A stretch of 64,000 nucleotides of DNA from Amycolatopsis marina (GTDB lineage: Bacteria; Actinomycetota; Actinomycetes; Mycobacteriales; Pseudonocardiaceae), in contig NZ_FOKG01000004.1 in the NCBI RefSeq assembly GCF_900111885.1, forward strand, positions 1-64,000, read 5' to 3'. Within the stretch, counting starts at the first letter, position 1. The number at the start of each line of letters is the position of its first letter. A program made the position numbers and the translations under genes. Below are positions 1 to 7,390 of the stretch, piece by piece. Under the pieces are notes generated by a model. The model was not told the origin of the DNA. It ran no database searches and worked only from the letters and a program-made list of their open reading frames with translations.

Positions 1-114
1 CGCCACCTGGTACCGCTGCGCCTTCTCAGCGAACCCCCGCGCCCAGCTGTCGACACGGGCCATCGCCTCATCCGGATCACCACTGAGCGCGCCGAAACCC
101 CCTGGCATGCTCAC
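1..114 (-). CDS. Partial N-terminus, possibly a YbaB/EbfC-like protein
   Basis: An open frame runs off the left edge; only the first 38 codons are visible. The GTG at 114 follows a GGGGGTG Shine-Dalgarno-like run at about 6 nt, and an ATG lies two codons later. The visible peptide (SMPGGFGALSGDPDEAMARV, then an acidic and basic helix ending AQRYQVA) resembles the amphipathic first helix of actinobacterial YbaB/EbfC nucleoid-associated proteins, which often sit in type VII secretion or regulatory neighbourhoods. This is recognition of a helix pattern only, because the diagnostic core of the family lies outside the window. It is transcribed away from the rest of the window. Confidence 0.4.
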   Translation of the reverse strand, partial: MSMPGGFGALSGDPDEAMARVDSWARGFAEKAQRYQVA

Positions 115-731
115 GATTTCACCCCCACAGTGCGAAGCGGCACAACACGCGCCTCGTCAACATCCGATACGCCGCCGTGGCGCGCATATTGTCAGCAGTC
201 ACCCCAACACTACCGAGCGTGCACTCGGCCCGATGCGCCATACCGCTCCCCGTCCGAAGACCGCATCGCGCTCGTTTGCGCTACTACAGCCGTTGGGCGT
301 ACTGCGTTTACACCAGGAACTTGCCGACAATGGGCGCGTTGTTCTGTGCTCTTGACGGTGCGACGCACCGATGTTCGCGTACGGCCAGCCGGGGGATCGG
401 ACTCTAGCACGGGATAAGCGCTCGATGATCTCGTCCTCCCCGTGGGGATTCTCGTTCCGTGCGACGTCGGACAGATTGGCTCAACCACATAGGCCATCCG
501 CTCGTAAGAGCGGCATGGCCGATCGGCGGACGCAACTGCTGGTGTCCGAGATGCAGGGGTGATCCTGAACCTGACCCCGGCCGGGTGAGTCGGCGGGCTT
601 CTCCTCAAACAGCGTCTGGACGTACTCTCCGAGCAAGCTTTCCGGCGCAACTGCAGCACACGGCCGAGGAGACCGACTGACGGGTGGAACGAGTGCGCCT
701 GCGGACCGAGGACGAGGGATCGACGCGGTGG
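115..731. other. Gene-free stretch left of the GNAT gene
   Basis: No open frame here shows family resemblance or a good ribosome site; the overlapping frames are typical chance frames of GC-rich DNA. The stretch should hold the promoter for the leftward edge gene and for the rightward acetyltransferase. No clear terminator, tRNA or repeat was found. Confidence 0.5.
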
Positions 732-1262
732 ATGATCCGTCCCGCGCGGGAGGCCGACGCCGAGGCGCTGGCCCAGGTCAACGTGCGAGCGTGGCGCCGA
801 GCCTACCGCGGCATCATGGACGAGGGATACCTCGCCGCGATGGACCCGCGACAGCGGGCCGAGCGCTGGCGCGAACGGCTGCGCCAGCCGGACCCGGCCG
901 ATCTCGTCCTCGCCGCCGAGGGGACCGACGGCCGACCGGGCGTTGTGGGCTACTGCCTGGTCCGCGCCCCGGCGGGTCTGCCCGAGCCGCCTCGGGTCGG
1001 CGCCGTCGTGGCCCTCTACGTCGACCCGAGCCGGTGGGGTGACGGCGCCGGTGGGCAGTTGCACCGCGCCGCTCTCCGGCACCTGGAAATCCGCGAATGC
1101 GTCGAGGCCATCCTGTGGGTCGCCACGGCCAACGTGCGTTCGCGGGCCTTCTACGAGCGCCACCGGTGGCTGGACGACAGCGAGTCGACTGGCGGCCGGG
1201 GCTCGCACCGAGTGGGTGGGATGGCTATACCGGTGGTTCGGTATCGCCGCCCCGTTTCCTGA
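732..1262 (+). CDS. GNAT-family N-acetyltransferase
   Basis: A 176-residue GCN5-related acetyltransferase expected to move an acetyl group from acetyl-CoA to an unknown amine. The N-terminus MIRPAREADAEALAQV is the usual first strand and helix. VAALYVDPS-type beta4 (VVALYVDPSRWGDGAGGQLH) is followed by the acetyl-CoA binding loop in degenerate form (WGDGAGGQ), and NVRSRAFYERHRW is the typical C-terminal Asn...Tyr motif of the fold. ATG 732 was chosen because the fold begins there; an upstream GTG at 684 would add 16 residues that look unlike the family. It is a single gene convergent with the operon to its right, and its substrate cannot be read from the sequence. Confidence 0.8.
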   Translation: MIRPAREADAEALAQVNVRAWRRAYRGIMDEGYLAAMDPRQRAERWRERLRQPDPADLVLAAEGTDGRPGVVGYCLVRAPAGLPEPPRVGAVVALYVDPSRWGDGAGGQLHRAALRHLEIRECVEAILWVATANVRSRAFYERHRWLDDSESTGGRGSHRVGGMAIPVVRYRRPVS

Positions 1263-1288
1263 GCGCCGTAACGGCAGCCGGCCCTGGG

Positions 1289-2173
1289 TCAGGCGCCGAG
1301 TGACTTGGTGAACCGGTCGGCCATGCTCTCGTTCCCGTCGGATCGTCCGGGCTCGACGGACTCGTCCACCGCGCCCCGCGCGTCCGGAGCGATCCGGATG
1401 GTTTCCGGCAAAACGGGGCGCACCGACCGGATCGTGCGGCTCAGCACGGTCAGCAGAGTTGAACGGATCGGGCGGGGCATCCGATCGAGGCCGTACTCCG
1501 CGCGGATGCGTGGCGGGAGCAGGCTGACCGCGGTGAACCGGTGCACCGCCAACAGCGGTCTGTACACCATCGGGGCCGGGAACTCCAGGACCGCCGGGGG
1601 TATCCAGCGCCGCGCGGCATCGGTGACGTGGAGCCGGTCGCCGTCGAGCATGTCGCGCCGGTAGTCGTGGAAGTCGGCGATCGTATCCGGCAGGTCCGTT
1701 CGACGCAGACCGAACAGGAGTCCGATCCGCTTCCAGTCGTCCCAGAACGCCTGCTGCTCGGCCGGTTCGAGCGGGCGCACGAACAACGTGTGCGCCAGCA
1801 TCGCCGAGTCCGCCATGGTGAAGAGCACCCACAGCTGGAGCTCGGGGGCCAGCGCGCCGTACCGGGTCCCTTCGGGAAAGCGCCCGGCGTCCCGGTCCAG
1901 GTTGCCGCGGACCTTCGCGTGCATTCCGTGAATGGTGCGCAGCAGTTCATCGGCACGCCTCCGCGATCCGAAGCCGATCACTTCCATGATCCGTGCCGTC
2001 CGGATGAGCCGGGCCCGGAACTTGTCCAGATCGTCGGAATGACCGACCAGACCCGCCATGACGAGCGGATGTGCTCCCTGCAGCAGCACCGCACGGGGAC
2101 CGCCGAAGGCGACGAACCGCTCCCGGTGCACCCTGCGGAACGCCGAGGTGTCGGTGAAGTAGGAGTCAGCCAC
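1289..2173 (-). CDS. MpaB/rubber-oxygenase family (DUF2236) protein
   Basis: A 294-residue protein of the oxygenase MpaB / latex-clearing-protein-like family. Members bind haem b through a conserved His and are known or suspected oxygenases; the actinobacterial homologues are mostly uncharacterised. Visible signatures are LLQGAHPLVMAGLVGHSDD near residue 28, a following Arg-rich helix, and GMHAKVRG near residue 86, matching the usual QxAHPLVxxGVxxHS...HxxVRG pattern. The GTG at 2173 follows GGAG at 9 nt and lies 6 bp beyond the stop of the esterase gene, so this is the last gene of the leftward RiPP-like operon. It could carry out an oxidative step in that pathway, which is inference from position. 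No signal peptide was seen. Confidence 0.8.
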   Translation of the reverse strand: MADSYFTDTSAFRRVHRERFVAFGGPRAVLLQGAHPLVMAGLVGHSDDLDKFRARLIRTARIMEVIGFGSRRRADELLRTIHGMHAKVRGNLDRDAGRFPEGTRYGALAPELQLWVLFTMADSAMLAHTLFVRPLEPAEQQAFWDDWKRIGLLFGLRRTDLPDTIADFHDYRRDMLDGDRLHVTDAARRWIPPAVLEFPAPMVYRPLLAVHRFTAVSLLPPRIRAEYGLDRMPRPIRSTLLTVLSRTIRSVRPVLPETIRIAPDARGAVDESVEPGRSDGNESMADRFTKSLGA

Positions 2174-2178
2174 GGAAA

Positions 2179-3111
2179 TCACTCCACGGTGCCGGGGATC
2201 GGCCGGCAGGTTCCCGCCGGTACGGAACCGACAAAGACCCAGAACAGCCCACGCATGAGCGCGTCCGGGACGGCAGTCAGGTGGTGGTGGCCCGCCAGGG
2301 TCAGCTGGCGCAGCCGCAACCCGGGGTAGCCGCGCGCTGCCAACCGGCCGGCCAACGTCTCGACCGTGCTGACGATGTGGGCCCGCCTCAACTCCTCGGC
2401 GGTGGCCATACTCGGTGGCCAGTAGCGCTCCGGATCCTCCTCCAGTTCGCCCACCCCGACGAAGACGCGGGCGGGAAGGTCGTCGTGCCGTTCGGCCCAC
2501 GCCCGTTCGTAGCGCAGCACCAACCCGTCGTCCCACCACGTCGCCGGGCTGGACAGGACGTAACCGGCGAAGGCACGAGGCCGGTGGAACAGGGTGTAGA
2601 GGCCGAACAGGCCACCGAGCGAGGCACCGAACAGCGTGCGCCGCATGGGATCGACGGGGTATTCGGCCTCCACCCACGGAATGACGTCGCCGGTGAGGAA
2701 GTCGAGGAACCGCGCCGCCCCACCGGACTCGGTCGACCCCTGTCTCCGGGGATTGGGTTGCCGCCACACCGTGGGGGTCAGATCGCGGCCGCGGATCCGC
2801 ATGGCGGCGCCGAAGTCATCGGTAGCGGGTCCCACTCCCACCACGCAGACCTGGGGACAGTCCGGCAGGGTGCCGAAGCTGCCTAGCAGCCGGGCCGCAC
2901 CGACGGCCGTCTCGAGAAAGGCGTGCGCGTCGAGCACGTACAGCACGGGTGTCGCGGGCCTCCACTGTCGCGGGGGCACCACGGTGACCCGGTAGTCCTC
3001 CCGCAGGCCGCTCGAGAACATGTGGTGCACCGTGCTCCCGGCGATCGACGCCGCACCGGGTGGGTGGGCGGGAGGCGGTCCGGGATGGCGTTGGGCTGTC
3101 GTCACGTTCAT
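2179..3111 (-). CDS. Alpha/beta hydrolase, esterase (Fes/IroE/PF00756-like)
   Basis: A 310-residue esterase-D-like alpha/beta hydrolase. VTVVPPRQWRPATPVLYVLD is the typical first strand region of the Esterase PF00756 family. The nucleophile elbow is GASLGG, and WWDDGLVLRYE and GHHHLTAVP supply the later acidic and histidine regions; the last is the likely catalytic His loop. The ATG at 3111 has a strong AAAGGAGGG site. It overlaps the stop of the truncated MFS gene as ATGA and precedes the MpaB-type gene by 5 bp. Known relatives hydrolyse siderophore esters or acyl esters. Here it could process or release a product of the RiPP-like operon, but the substrate is unknown. No signal peptide was seen, so a cytoplasmic role is likelier. 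Confidence 0.8.
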   Translation of the reverse strand: MNVTTAQRHPGPPPAHPPGAASIAGSTVHHMFSSGLREDYRVTVVPPRQWRPATPVLYVLDAHAFLETAVGAARLLGSFGTLPDCPQVCVVGVGPATDDFGAAMRIRGRDLTPTVWRQPNPRRQGSTESGGAARFLDFLTGDVIPWVEAEYPVDPMRRTLFGASLGGLFGLYTLFHRPRAFAGYVLSSPATWWDDGLVLRYERAWAERHDDLPARVFVGVGELEEDPERYWPPSMATAEELRRAHIVSTVETLAGRLAARGYPGLRLRQLTLAGHHHLTAVPDALMRGLFWVFVGSVPAGTCRPIPGTVE

Positions 3112-3446
3112 GCCCTCCTTTGAGGTCGAACCGTCGCGTCGTGGGAGCCGTCGGCCGGAGCCGACCGACGACAGATTCCGAACACCACCAGCCCCGCGAG
3201 GCAGGTTCGGGCGAGCCCGAAGACATCGCCCCACCGCCCGCCGAGCAGGAGCAGTCCCCCGAACGCCACGGTGTACGCGTTCACCACCCCGGTCAGCGCC
3301 CCCCGCGCGGCACCGAGTTCGGTAGCGATCGGTGCCAACGCGAGGTTGACCAAGGTCATGTCCAGCACGAGCACGAACTGGCAGGCCGCCAGCACGGTCA
3401 GCAGACCCCAACGGCCACGCCACGGCCCGGTGGCGGCACTCACCAT
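3108..3446 (-). pseudogene. Severely truncated MFS transporter (DHA2-like N-terminus)
   Basis: Only 112 codons. Residues 10-65 read like the first two membrane segments of an EmrB/QacA (DHA2) transporter: LLTVLAACQFVLVLDMTLVN, then IATELGA and VNAYTVAFGGLLLLGGRWGD, which includes the family's motif A start. After LARTCLAGLVVFGIC the frame turns into Arg-rich, non-membrane sequence and stops; the other 11-12 helices are absent. The gene is nonetheless embedded between its neighbours with a 7-nt overlap upstream and an ATGA overlap downstream. It may be an eroded transporter kept only to couple translation, or a true mini membrane protein. I favour a remnant. Confidence 0.65.
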
Positions 3447-4804
3447 TCCGCCGGCGCCCCATGCCGTACGAACGACCGGGCACGCGCGGTGAGCTCCGCC
3501 GGCGGGAACCGCAGCGGGAACCTCCGGTGCAGCGCGGACTCGGTGTATGCCGTTCCGAGGGCGGCGACGACCGTGGGGTAGCAGAAGCACCTGTCGGGCC
3601 ACAGCCCGCGCAGCACGGCGTCGCCGTCGGGGGCGTCGCGGATCTCCTGCCGCCGCCTATAGAGCTGCTCGTACCGGCCGAACACGTGGTCGAGGAACGC
3701 GTCCAGTATCGCCGGCGGCAGGGCGGCGGCACCGAAGTAGCCGTCGAGCAGCCGCTGGAAGTGTCCGGTCGCGGCCAGCTCGTCGGGTGGGAACCGCTCG
3801 GCGATCGAGGGCTCGAAGAAGATCAGCCCGAGGCTGAACACGGCACCCGCGACATCGCGAAGGATCTCCATGGCCCGGCGCGGCTCCGGGAACTCGGCCA
3901 GCGGCAGTGAGGAGTCGAGGTCCAGCAGGCAGATGCGCCGGGTCCTCGGGTCCAACAGGTAGTTGGTCGGGTAGCCGTTGTGGCGGAACAGTCCGGCTTC
4001 GTGGAACTGGCGCAGGGTGCGGCCGACCTCGAACGCCACCGCACGGAGGGCGCTACCCCGGTCGGGGCCCCAGAGCCGGAGTATCTCCGCGCACGCCCTT
4101 CCGTAGATCGTCGGATCGCCGGGGTCGGCGACCATCAGCCCGCACGCCCGCAGCGGCTCTTCGGTGGGCCCTCCGGAGACGACGACGCCGAGCGGCCGGC
4201 CCGGCTGCCAGGGGCACTCCAACGACTCGTATCGGAACAGGGCGACCGGAACCGTGCTCGGGCAGCCGGCCCGCTGGAGGAGCGCGGCGTTGTCGTACTC
4301 CATCCGGGCGCGGTCCAGGAACATCCCGCCGAGCGGGGCGCGCTCCGAGTAGCGGAGGCAGAAGTCGCCGTCGTCGGTGATGCCGACGTGGGCGTGGCGG
4401 AGGGCGTCGTTGTACGGCTCGGCGGCCGGCTGGGTGGGGCCTCCGGTGGTGCCGAGACCGATGCCTTTGAGCTTGAGCGACCGGATGGGCGAGGCCGGAC
4501 CGGACCGGACCGGGACGGGGGGATCGACCGGGACCCAGGCGCTGCGTTCGCGGGGGTCCAGTGGCGGTAGCCGGTTCCACCGGACGAGGTCGGCGGCCAC
4601 CCGGCGCAACTCGGCCGCGCCGTCCCCCGGGATCGGGCCGGTTGCGACGAGTTCGGCCGGGAGCTGTGACCACCGCTCCGGGTCGGTCTGCCACGTATCG
4701 GCGCGGGCACGCAGCTCGGCAGTGGCCACCGCCCACAGGCTGCTCGCCTTCTTGGGGGCGGCGGAGGTGGCGGCCGCGGGGTCGGGCTCGGAAACGCTCG
4801 TCAT
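3440..4804 (-). CDS. Kinase-like protein of unknown substrate
   Basis: A 454-residue protein with scattered kinase-fold features but no confident family. Around residue 110 it has SLKLKGIGLGTTGG, a Lys-Gly-rich segment resembling the nucleotide loop of SelO/HipA-like folds. Around 290 it has FHEAGLFRHNGYPTNYLLD, like the H-x-G-x-x-x-x-N catalytic loop of aminoglycoside-phosphotransferase folds. Soon after comes ICLLDLDSS, in the place of a metal-binding DFG/DxD motif. I infer a phosphotransferase or AMPylase-like enzyme. It overlaps the UbiA gene as ATGA and the next gene by 7 nt, so it is made together with the RiPP-like operon. Alternative: a pseudokinase scaffold. Confidence 0.45.
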   Translation of the reverse strand: MTSVSEPDPAAATSAAPKKASSLWAVATAELRARADTWQTDPERWSQLPAELVATGPIPGDGAAELRRVAADLVRWNRLPPLDPRERSAWVPVDPPVPVRSGPASPIRSLKLKGIGLGTTGGPTQPAAEPYNDALRHAHVGITDDGDFCLRYSERAPLGGMFLDRARMEYDNAALLQRAGCPSTVPVALFRYESLECPWQPGRPLGVVVSGGPTEEPLRACGLMVADPGDPTIYGRACAEILRLWGPDRGSALRAVAFEVGRTLRQFHEAGLFRHNGYPTNYLLDPRTRRICLLDLDSSLPLAEFPEPRRAMEILRDVAGAVFSLGLIFFEPSIAERFPPDELAATGHFQRLLDGYFGAAALPPAILDAFLDHVFGRYEQLYRRRQEIRDAPDGDAVLRGLWPDRCFCYPTVVAALGTAYTESALHRRFPLRFPPAELTARARSFVRHGAPAEW

Positions 4805-5871
4805 CGGCTCTCCCCGGTTCGGATCATCGGTGCGGTTGGCGACGCGGTCGCCGTGCGGGCCAGTTCGCCTCGCACGATCCGGCGCGCGTAAACGGAGTCA
4901 AGGCGGGACAGCGGCCAGATCGCGGCCGCGACGGCGACCGCGAGAGGGACCGACAGCACCGCGTACAGGGCGAGCTGGGTGGCGATCCTGGACAGCGACG
5001 CGTTCTTCAGGCTCGTCAACCGCTCGGCGCGGTCCTGGCCGTGCCGGGTCGCCAGGGGCAGCACGCGGGTCAGCGCGACCACGCGCCACCCGACGGCACC
5101 GGCGACCAGCGGCAGAACAATCCACAAAGGACTATTCAGTGCCACGGCGAGGACCACGACGAGGACGAGGCACAGGAGGTCCACCGCGGCGACGAGGAGC
5201 AGGGTGGGGCCGGGCCCACACAGCACCGCGACCGTCCGCTCGGTCGCGCCACCCTGGTCCACGTCGCGGAGCCCCGAGTTCAGGTTGCCTGCCATTCCGA
5301 ACAGGAAGGTGGTCGCGAGCACCGCCGCGGCGAGGTGGGGTCGGCCGGCACCGGCGCACAGCCAACAGCCCGCCGACAGCACCGTGGTCATCGCCGCATG
5401 GGTGACCGGGCCGAGCACCGGGCGCTTCTTCAGCCGCGAGTAGGCCACCAACATGCCGGTCACGGCCAGTAGCGCGCCGGTCCCGCCGACGAACCGGAGC
5501 GGCGATGTGCTGGCCAGGGCGACACCGATGAGGGCGACCGCACCGGCGACCGCGGCGACCGCTCCTGCCTGCCGCACACTGACCAGCCGGGCCGGCAGTG
5601 GCAGGTAGGCCGCTGTGACAGCGTCGTCGGTTCGGTCGAGCAGGTCGTTGACGACCTGAACGAACCCACCGAACGCGGCGACCGCGACCACAAGTGCGAG
5701 CAGATGCGGTGTCCCGGGCGGCGTCGCGGCGATCAGCCAGGGCGGCACCGCCAGTACCGCGAGCATGAACGAGCTCGACCGGAACAACCAGAGGGCCGCC
5801 TCGAGCCGGTGCCGTGTGGACAGCGGAACGACCGGTGGCGGTGCCGCCGCGAGCGGGCCGGCGTCGCTCAT
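4801..5871 (-). CDS. UbiA-family membrane prenyltransferase
   Basis: A 356-residue integral membrane protein with about eight or nine hydrophobic helices. The first Asp-rich motif is VNDLLDRTDD (NDxxDxxxD type, about residue 94). The second sits in NSGLRDVDQGGA, a DxxxD-like form lacking one canonical Asp, with YSRLKKRP between them, as in UbiA enzymes that move an isoprenyl diphosphate to an aromatic or lipid acceptor. Start ATG 5871 overlaps the previous stop as ATGA, and its own stop overlaps the kinase-like gene as ATGA. A UbiA enzyme translationally coupled to a SagB-like dehydrogenase and a peptide candidate is unusual; the acceptor could be the peptide, a quinone or a lipid. No prenyl diphosphate synthase is nearby. 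Confidence 0.85.
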   Translation of the reverse strand: MSDAGPLAAAPPPVVPLSTRHRLEAALWLFRSSSFMLAVLAVPPWLIAATPPGTPHLLALVVAVAAFGGFVQVVNDLLDRTDDAVTAAYLPLPARLVSVRQAGAVAAVAGAVALIGVALASTSPLRFVGGTGALLAVTGMLVAYSRLKKRPVLGPVTHAAMTTVLSAGCWLCAGAGRPHLAAAVLATTFLFGMAGNLNSGLRDVDQGGATERTVAVLCGPGPTLLLVAAVDLLCLVLVVVLAVALNSPLWIVLPLVAGAVGWRVVALTRVLPLATRHGQDRAERLTSLKNASLSRIATQLALYAVLSVPLAVAVAAAIWPLSRLDSVYARRIVRGELARTATASPTAPMIRTGESR

Positions 5872-6287
5872 GGTTCACCAAGCTCCGGCAGCGCCCGGCC
5901 GAGCGCCGTTTCGCCGGACCAGGCCGGCAGCGGAACCAACCCGTGGACCGCGAGAACCCGCGACGACGGGAAGGACAGGACCGCGCGCTCGCGCTCTTCC
6001 AGCGGGCGCACCTGGACGTAGAGGTACCAGGCCAGGAGCCAGTCGGCGTTCTGGTCGGTGACCGACCGGGAGCGGACGTAGTCGACCAGGGGGAAGGACG
6101 CGATCAGCGGCCAGTCCCTCGCCGGCTCCGGCTTGACCGCCGGATAGTCGCGGACGTGTCGCTGGCGCACCCACCACCAGAGTTCACGGCGGCGCGGCTC
6201 GTCGAGTGCGGGCACGATCTCCGCACGCAGGTGGATGTCGCGATCCGGCGTGAGCGGTTCGAGCGACCAGGACACGGCCTCAACCAT
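5868..6287 (-). CDS. Conserved-looking 139-residue protein, function unknown
   Basis: A soluble, Trp-rich protein (SWSLEPL, RELWWWVRQRHVRDYP, WLLAWYLYVQVRPLEERE) without a membrane segment, signal peptide or recognised motif. It overlaps the HPr-kinase-like gene by 8 nt upstream and the UbiA gene by ATGA downstream, so it is almost certainly part of the same polycistron. Small aromatic-rich partners in RiPP operons can be recognition or scaffold proteins, but I see no winged-helix RRE signature and assign no function. Confidence 0.6.
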   Translation of the reverse strand: MVEAVSWSLEPLTPDRDIHLRAEIVPALDEPRRRELWWWVRQRHVRDYPAVKPEPARDWPLIASFPLVDYVRSRSVTDQNADWLLAWYLYVQVRPLEERERAVLSFPSSRVLAVHGLVPLPAWSGETALGRALPELGEP

Positions 6288-7188
6288 GAGCGGTCACCTC
6301 CGCCGGCATGGCCAAACCGGTCCCGGCACCCATTCCGACCAGCGTCCCCGCCACGGTCCGCAACGCCTCGTACCCGGAGTAGCGCACGACGACGGCGTCC
6401 ACCGAACGCGCCAGCTCCAGCAGCGTCACCAACCCCTCGTGGGCCGAGACGCCCACGGCGAACTGGTGCGGCAGCATCAGGCAGAAGGCGTCGGACGGCG
6501 AGACGGCCTCGACACGCACCCCGGCAATGTCCGGCGCGGGCAGGAGGAAGACCAGCCGGGAGAGCAGGACCGGCTGCTCGGCCACCGCACGGCACACCTG
6601 GTCGGCGGGGCGGTGGCGCTTCACCGGCCGGCCACGGTCGTAACGGTCGGCCACCCCCACCGCACGGGGGAACGGTTCGGCGATGCGGGTCCGCCGGTGC
6701 ACGAAGGTCGCTTCGTCGGTGAGCAACGCGCAACCGTGGTCGTTCACCAGGTCCACAGTGGTCGTGGTCTTACCGGCGCCCTTGTCCCCGACGACGCACA
6801 GTCCCGCGCCCTCCGGGGTGCGGACCGTGCCGGCGTGCAGTCCGACGAACCGGTCGCGGAAAGGGGGCACGGACATCGGTGGCAGGGGCGCGTCCCTGCT
6901 CGGCCATTCCGTGCCCGCCAGCTGCTGGTACGCGTGCACCCAGACGCCGGCCAGCACCGGGTCGGGATGGTCGTCAGGGCGGGCCCGGAACAGGTAGCGG
7001 TCGGCGGTCCGCCAGGTGCAGTCCACGACGACATCGGGCGTCCGCCAGGGTTGTTCCTCAACGGCGGACGAGAAGTACTCGGCGATCCCGTCGCGGCAGT
7101 CGGCGAACTGGCAGCGCACCAGCACGTGAGCGCCCAACATGCGGATTGTGAGCCGGTGGGGCAGCGAGTCGTCACCGGGTGCGGGCAC
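6280..7188 (-). CDS. HPr kinase/phosphorylase-like P-loop protein
   Basis: A 302-residue protein with a Walker A motif GDKGAGKTT at about residues 134-142, after RFVGLHAGTVRTPEGAGLCVVG and followed by VDLVNDHGCALLTDEATF, where LLTDE is the Walker B/acidic position of HprK-type kinases. The N-terminal 110 residues replace the classical HprK receptor domain, as in the HprK-like kinases found in some peptide clusters. Known examples include kinases that phosphorylate lasso peptides in Bacillales. The GTG at 7188 has GGAGGTGG about 9 nt upstream and overlaps the small gene before it. Likely role: ATP-dependent phosphorylation of the peptide or of a Ser-containing partner (inference). Confidence 0.75.
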   Translation of the reverse strand: MPAPGDDSLPHRLTIRMLGAHVLVRCQFADCRDGIAEYFSSAVEEQPWRTPDVVVDCTWRTADRYLFRARPDDHPDPVLAGVWVHAYQQLAGTEWPSRDAPLPPMSVPPFRDRFVGLHAGTVRTPEGAGLCVVGDKGAGKTTTTVDLVNDHGCALLTDEATFVHRRTRIAEPFPRAVGVADRYDRGRPVKRHRPADQVCRAVAEQPVLLSRLVFLLPAPDIAGVRVEAVSPSDAFCLMLPHQFAVGVSAHEGLVTLLELARSVDAVVVRYSGYEALRTVAGTLVGMGAGTGLAMPAEVTAHG

Positions 7189-7390
7189 GGTTCACCACCT
7201 CCCGGAGCGACTCGTCCCGCAGCGGTCCGGCATCCTGCGCGCGTGCGGCGAGCTCGGCAGGAACAAACGCGAGCCAGTCCCGCTGTCCGTCCCACGCGAC
7301 GACCCGCGGTTCTCCCGCAGCGAGCTGTGCGAGCACGACGCCGTCGACCACGAAGCCGGGGGGCGTGCCGGTGAAGTCAACGGTCGCCAC
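7172..7390 (-). CDS. Small 72-residue protein, unknown
   Basis: A short acidic and Ala-rich protein (VATVDFTGTPPGFVVDGVVL then VVAWDGQRDWLAFVPAEL) with beta-strand-like repeats and no Cys, membrane segment or known motif. The GTG at 7390 was chosen because it limits the overlap with the SagB-like gene to 14 nt; an ATG at 7408 would give 78 residues and a 32-nt overlap. Its stop overlaps the HprK-like gene by 17 nt. Position between two modification enzymes suggests a binding or chaperone partner, which is inference. It could also be a chance frame, but the tight overlaps on both sides argue against that. Confidence 0.5.
   Translation of the reverse strand: MATVDFTGTPPGFVVDGVVLAQLAAGEPRVVAWDGQRDWLAFVPAELAARAQDAGPLRDESLREVVNRARTR

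Noticed and set aside
210..1832. Leftward 540-codon frame across the GNAT gene and part of the MpaB gene
   Set aside because: Arg/Pro-rich translation without motifs, contradicting two clear gene families on the real frames.
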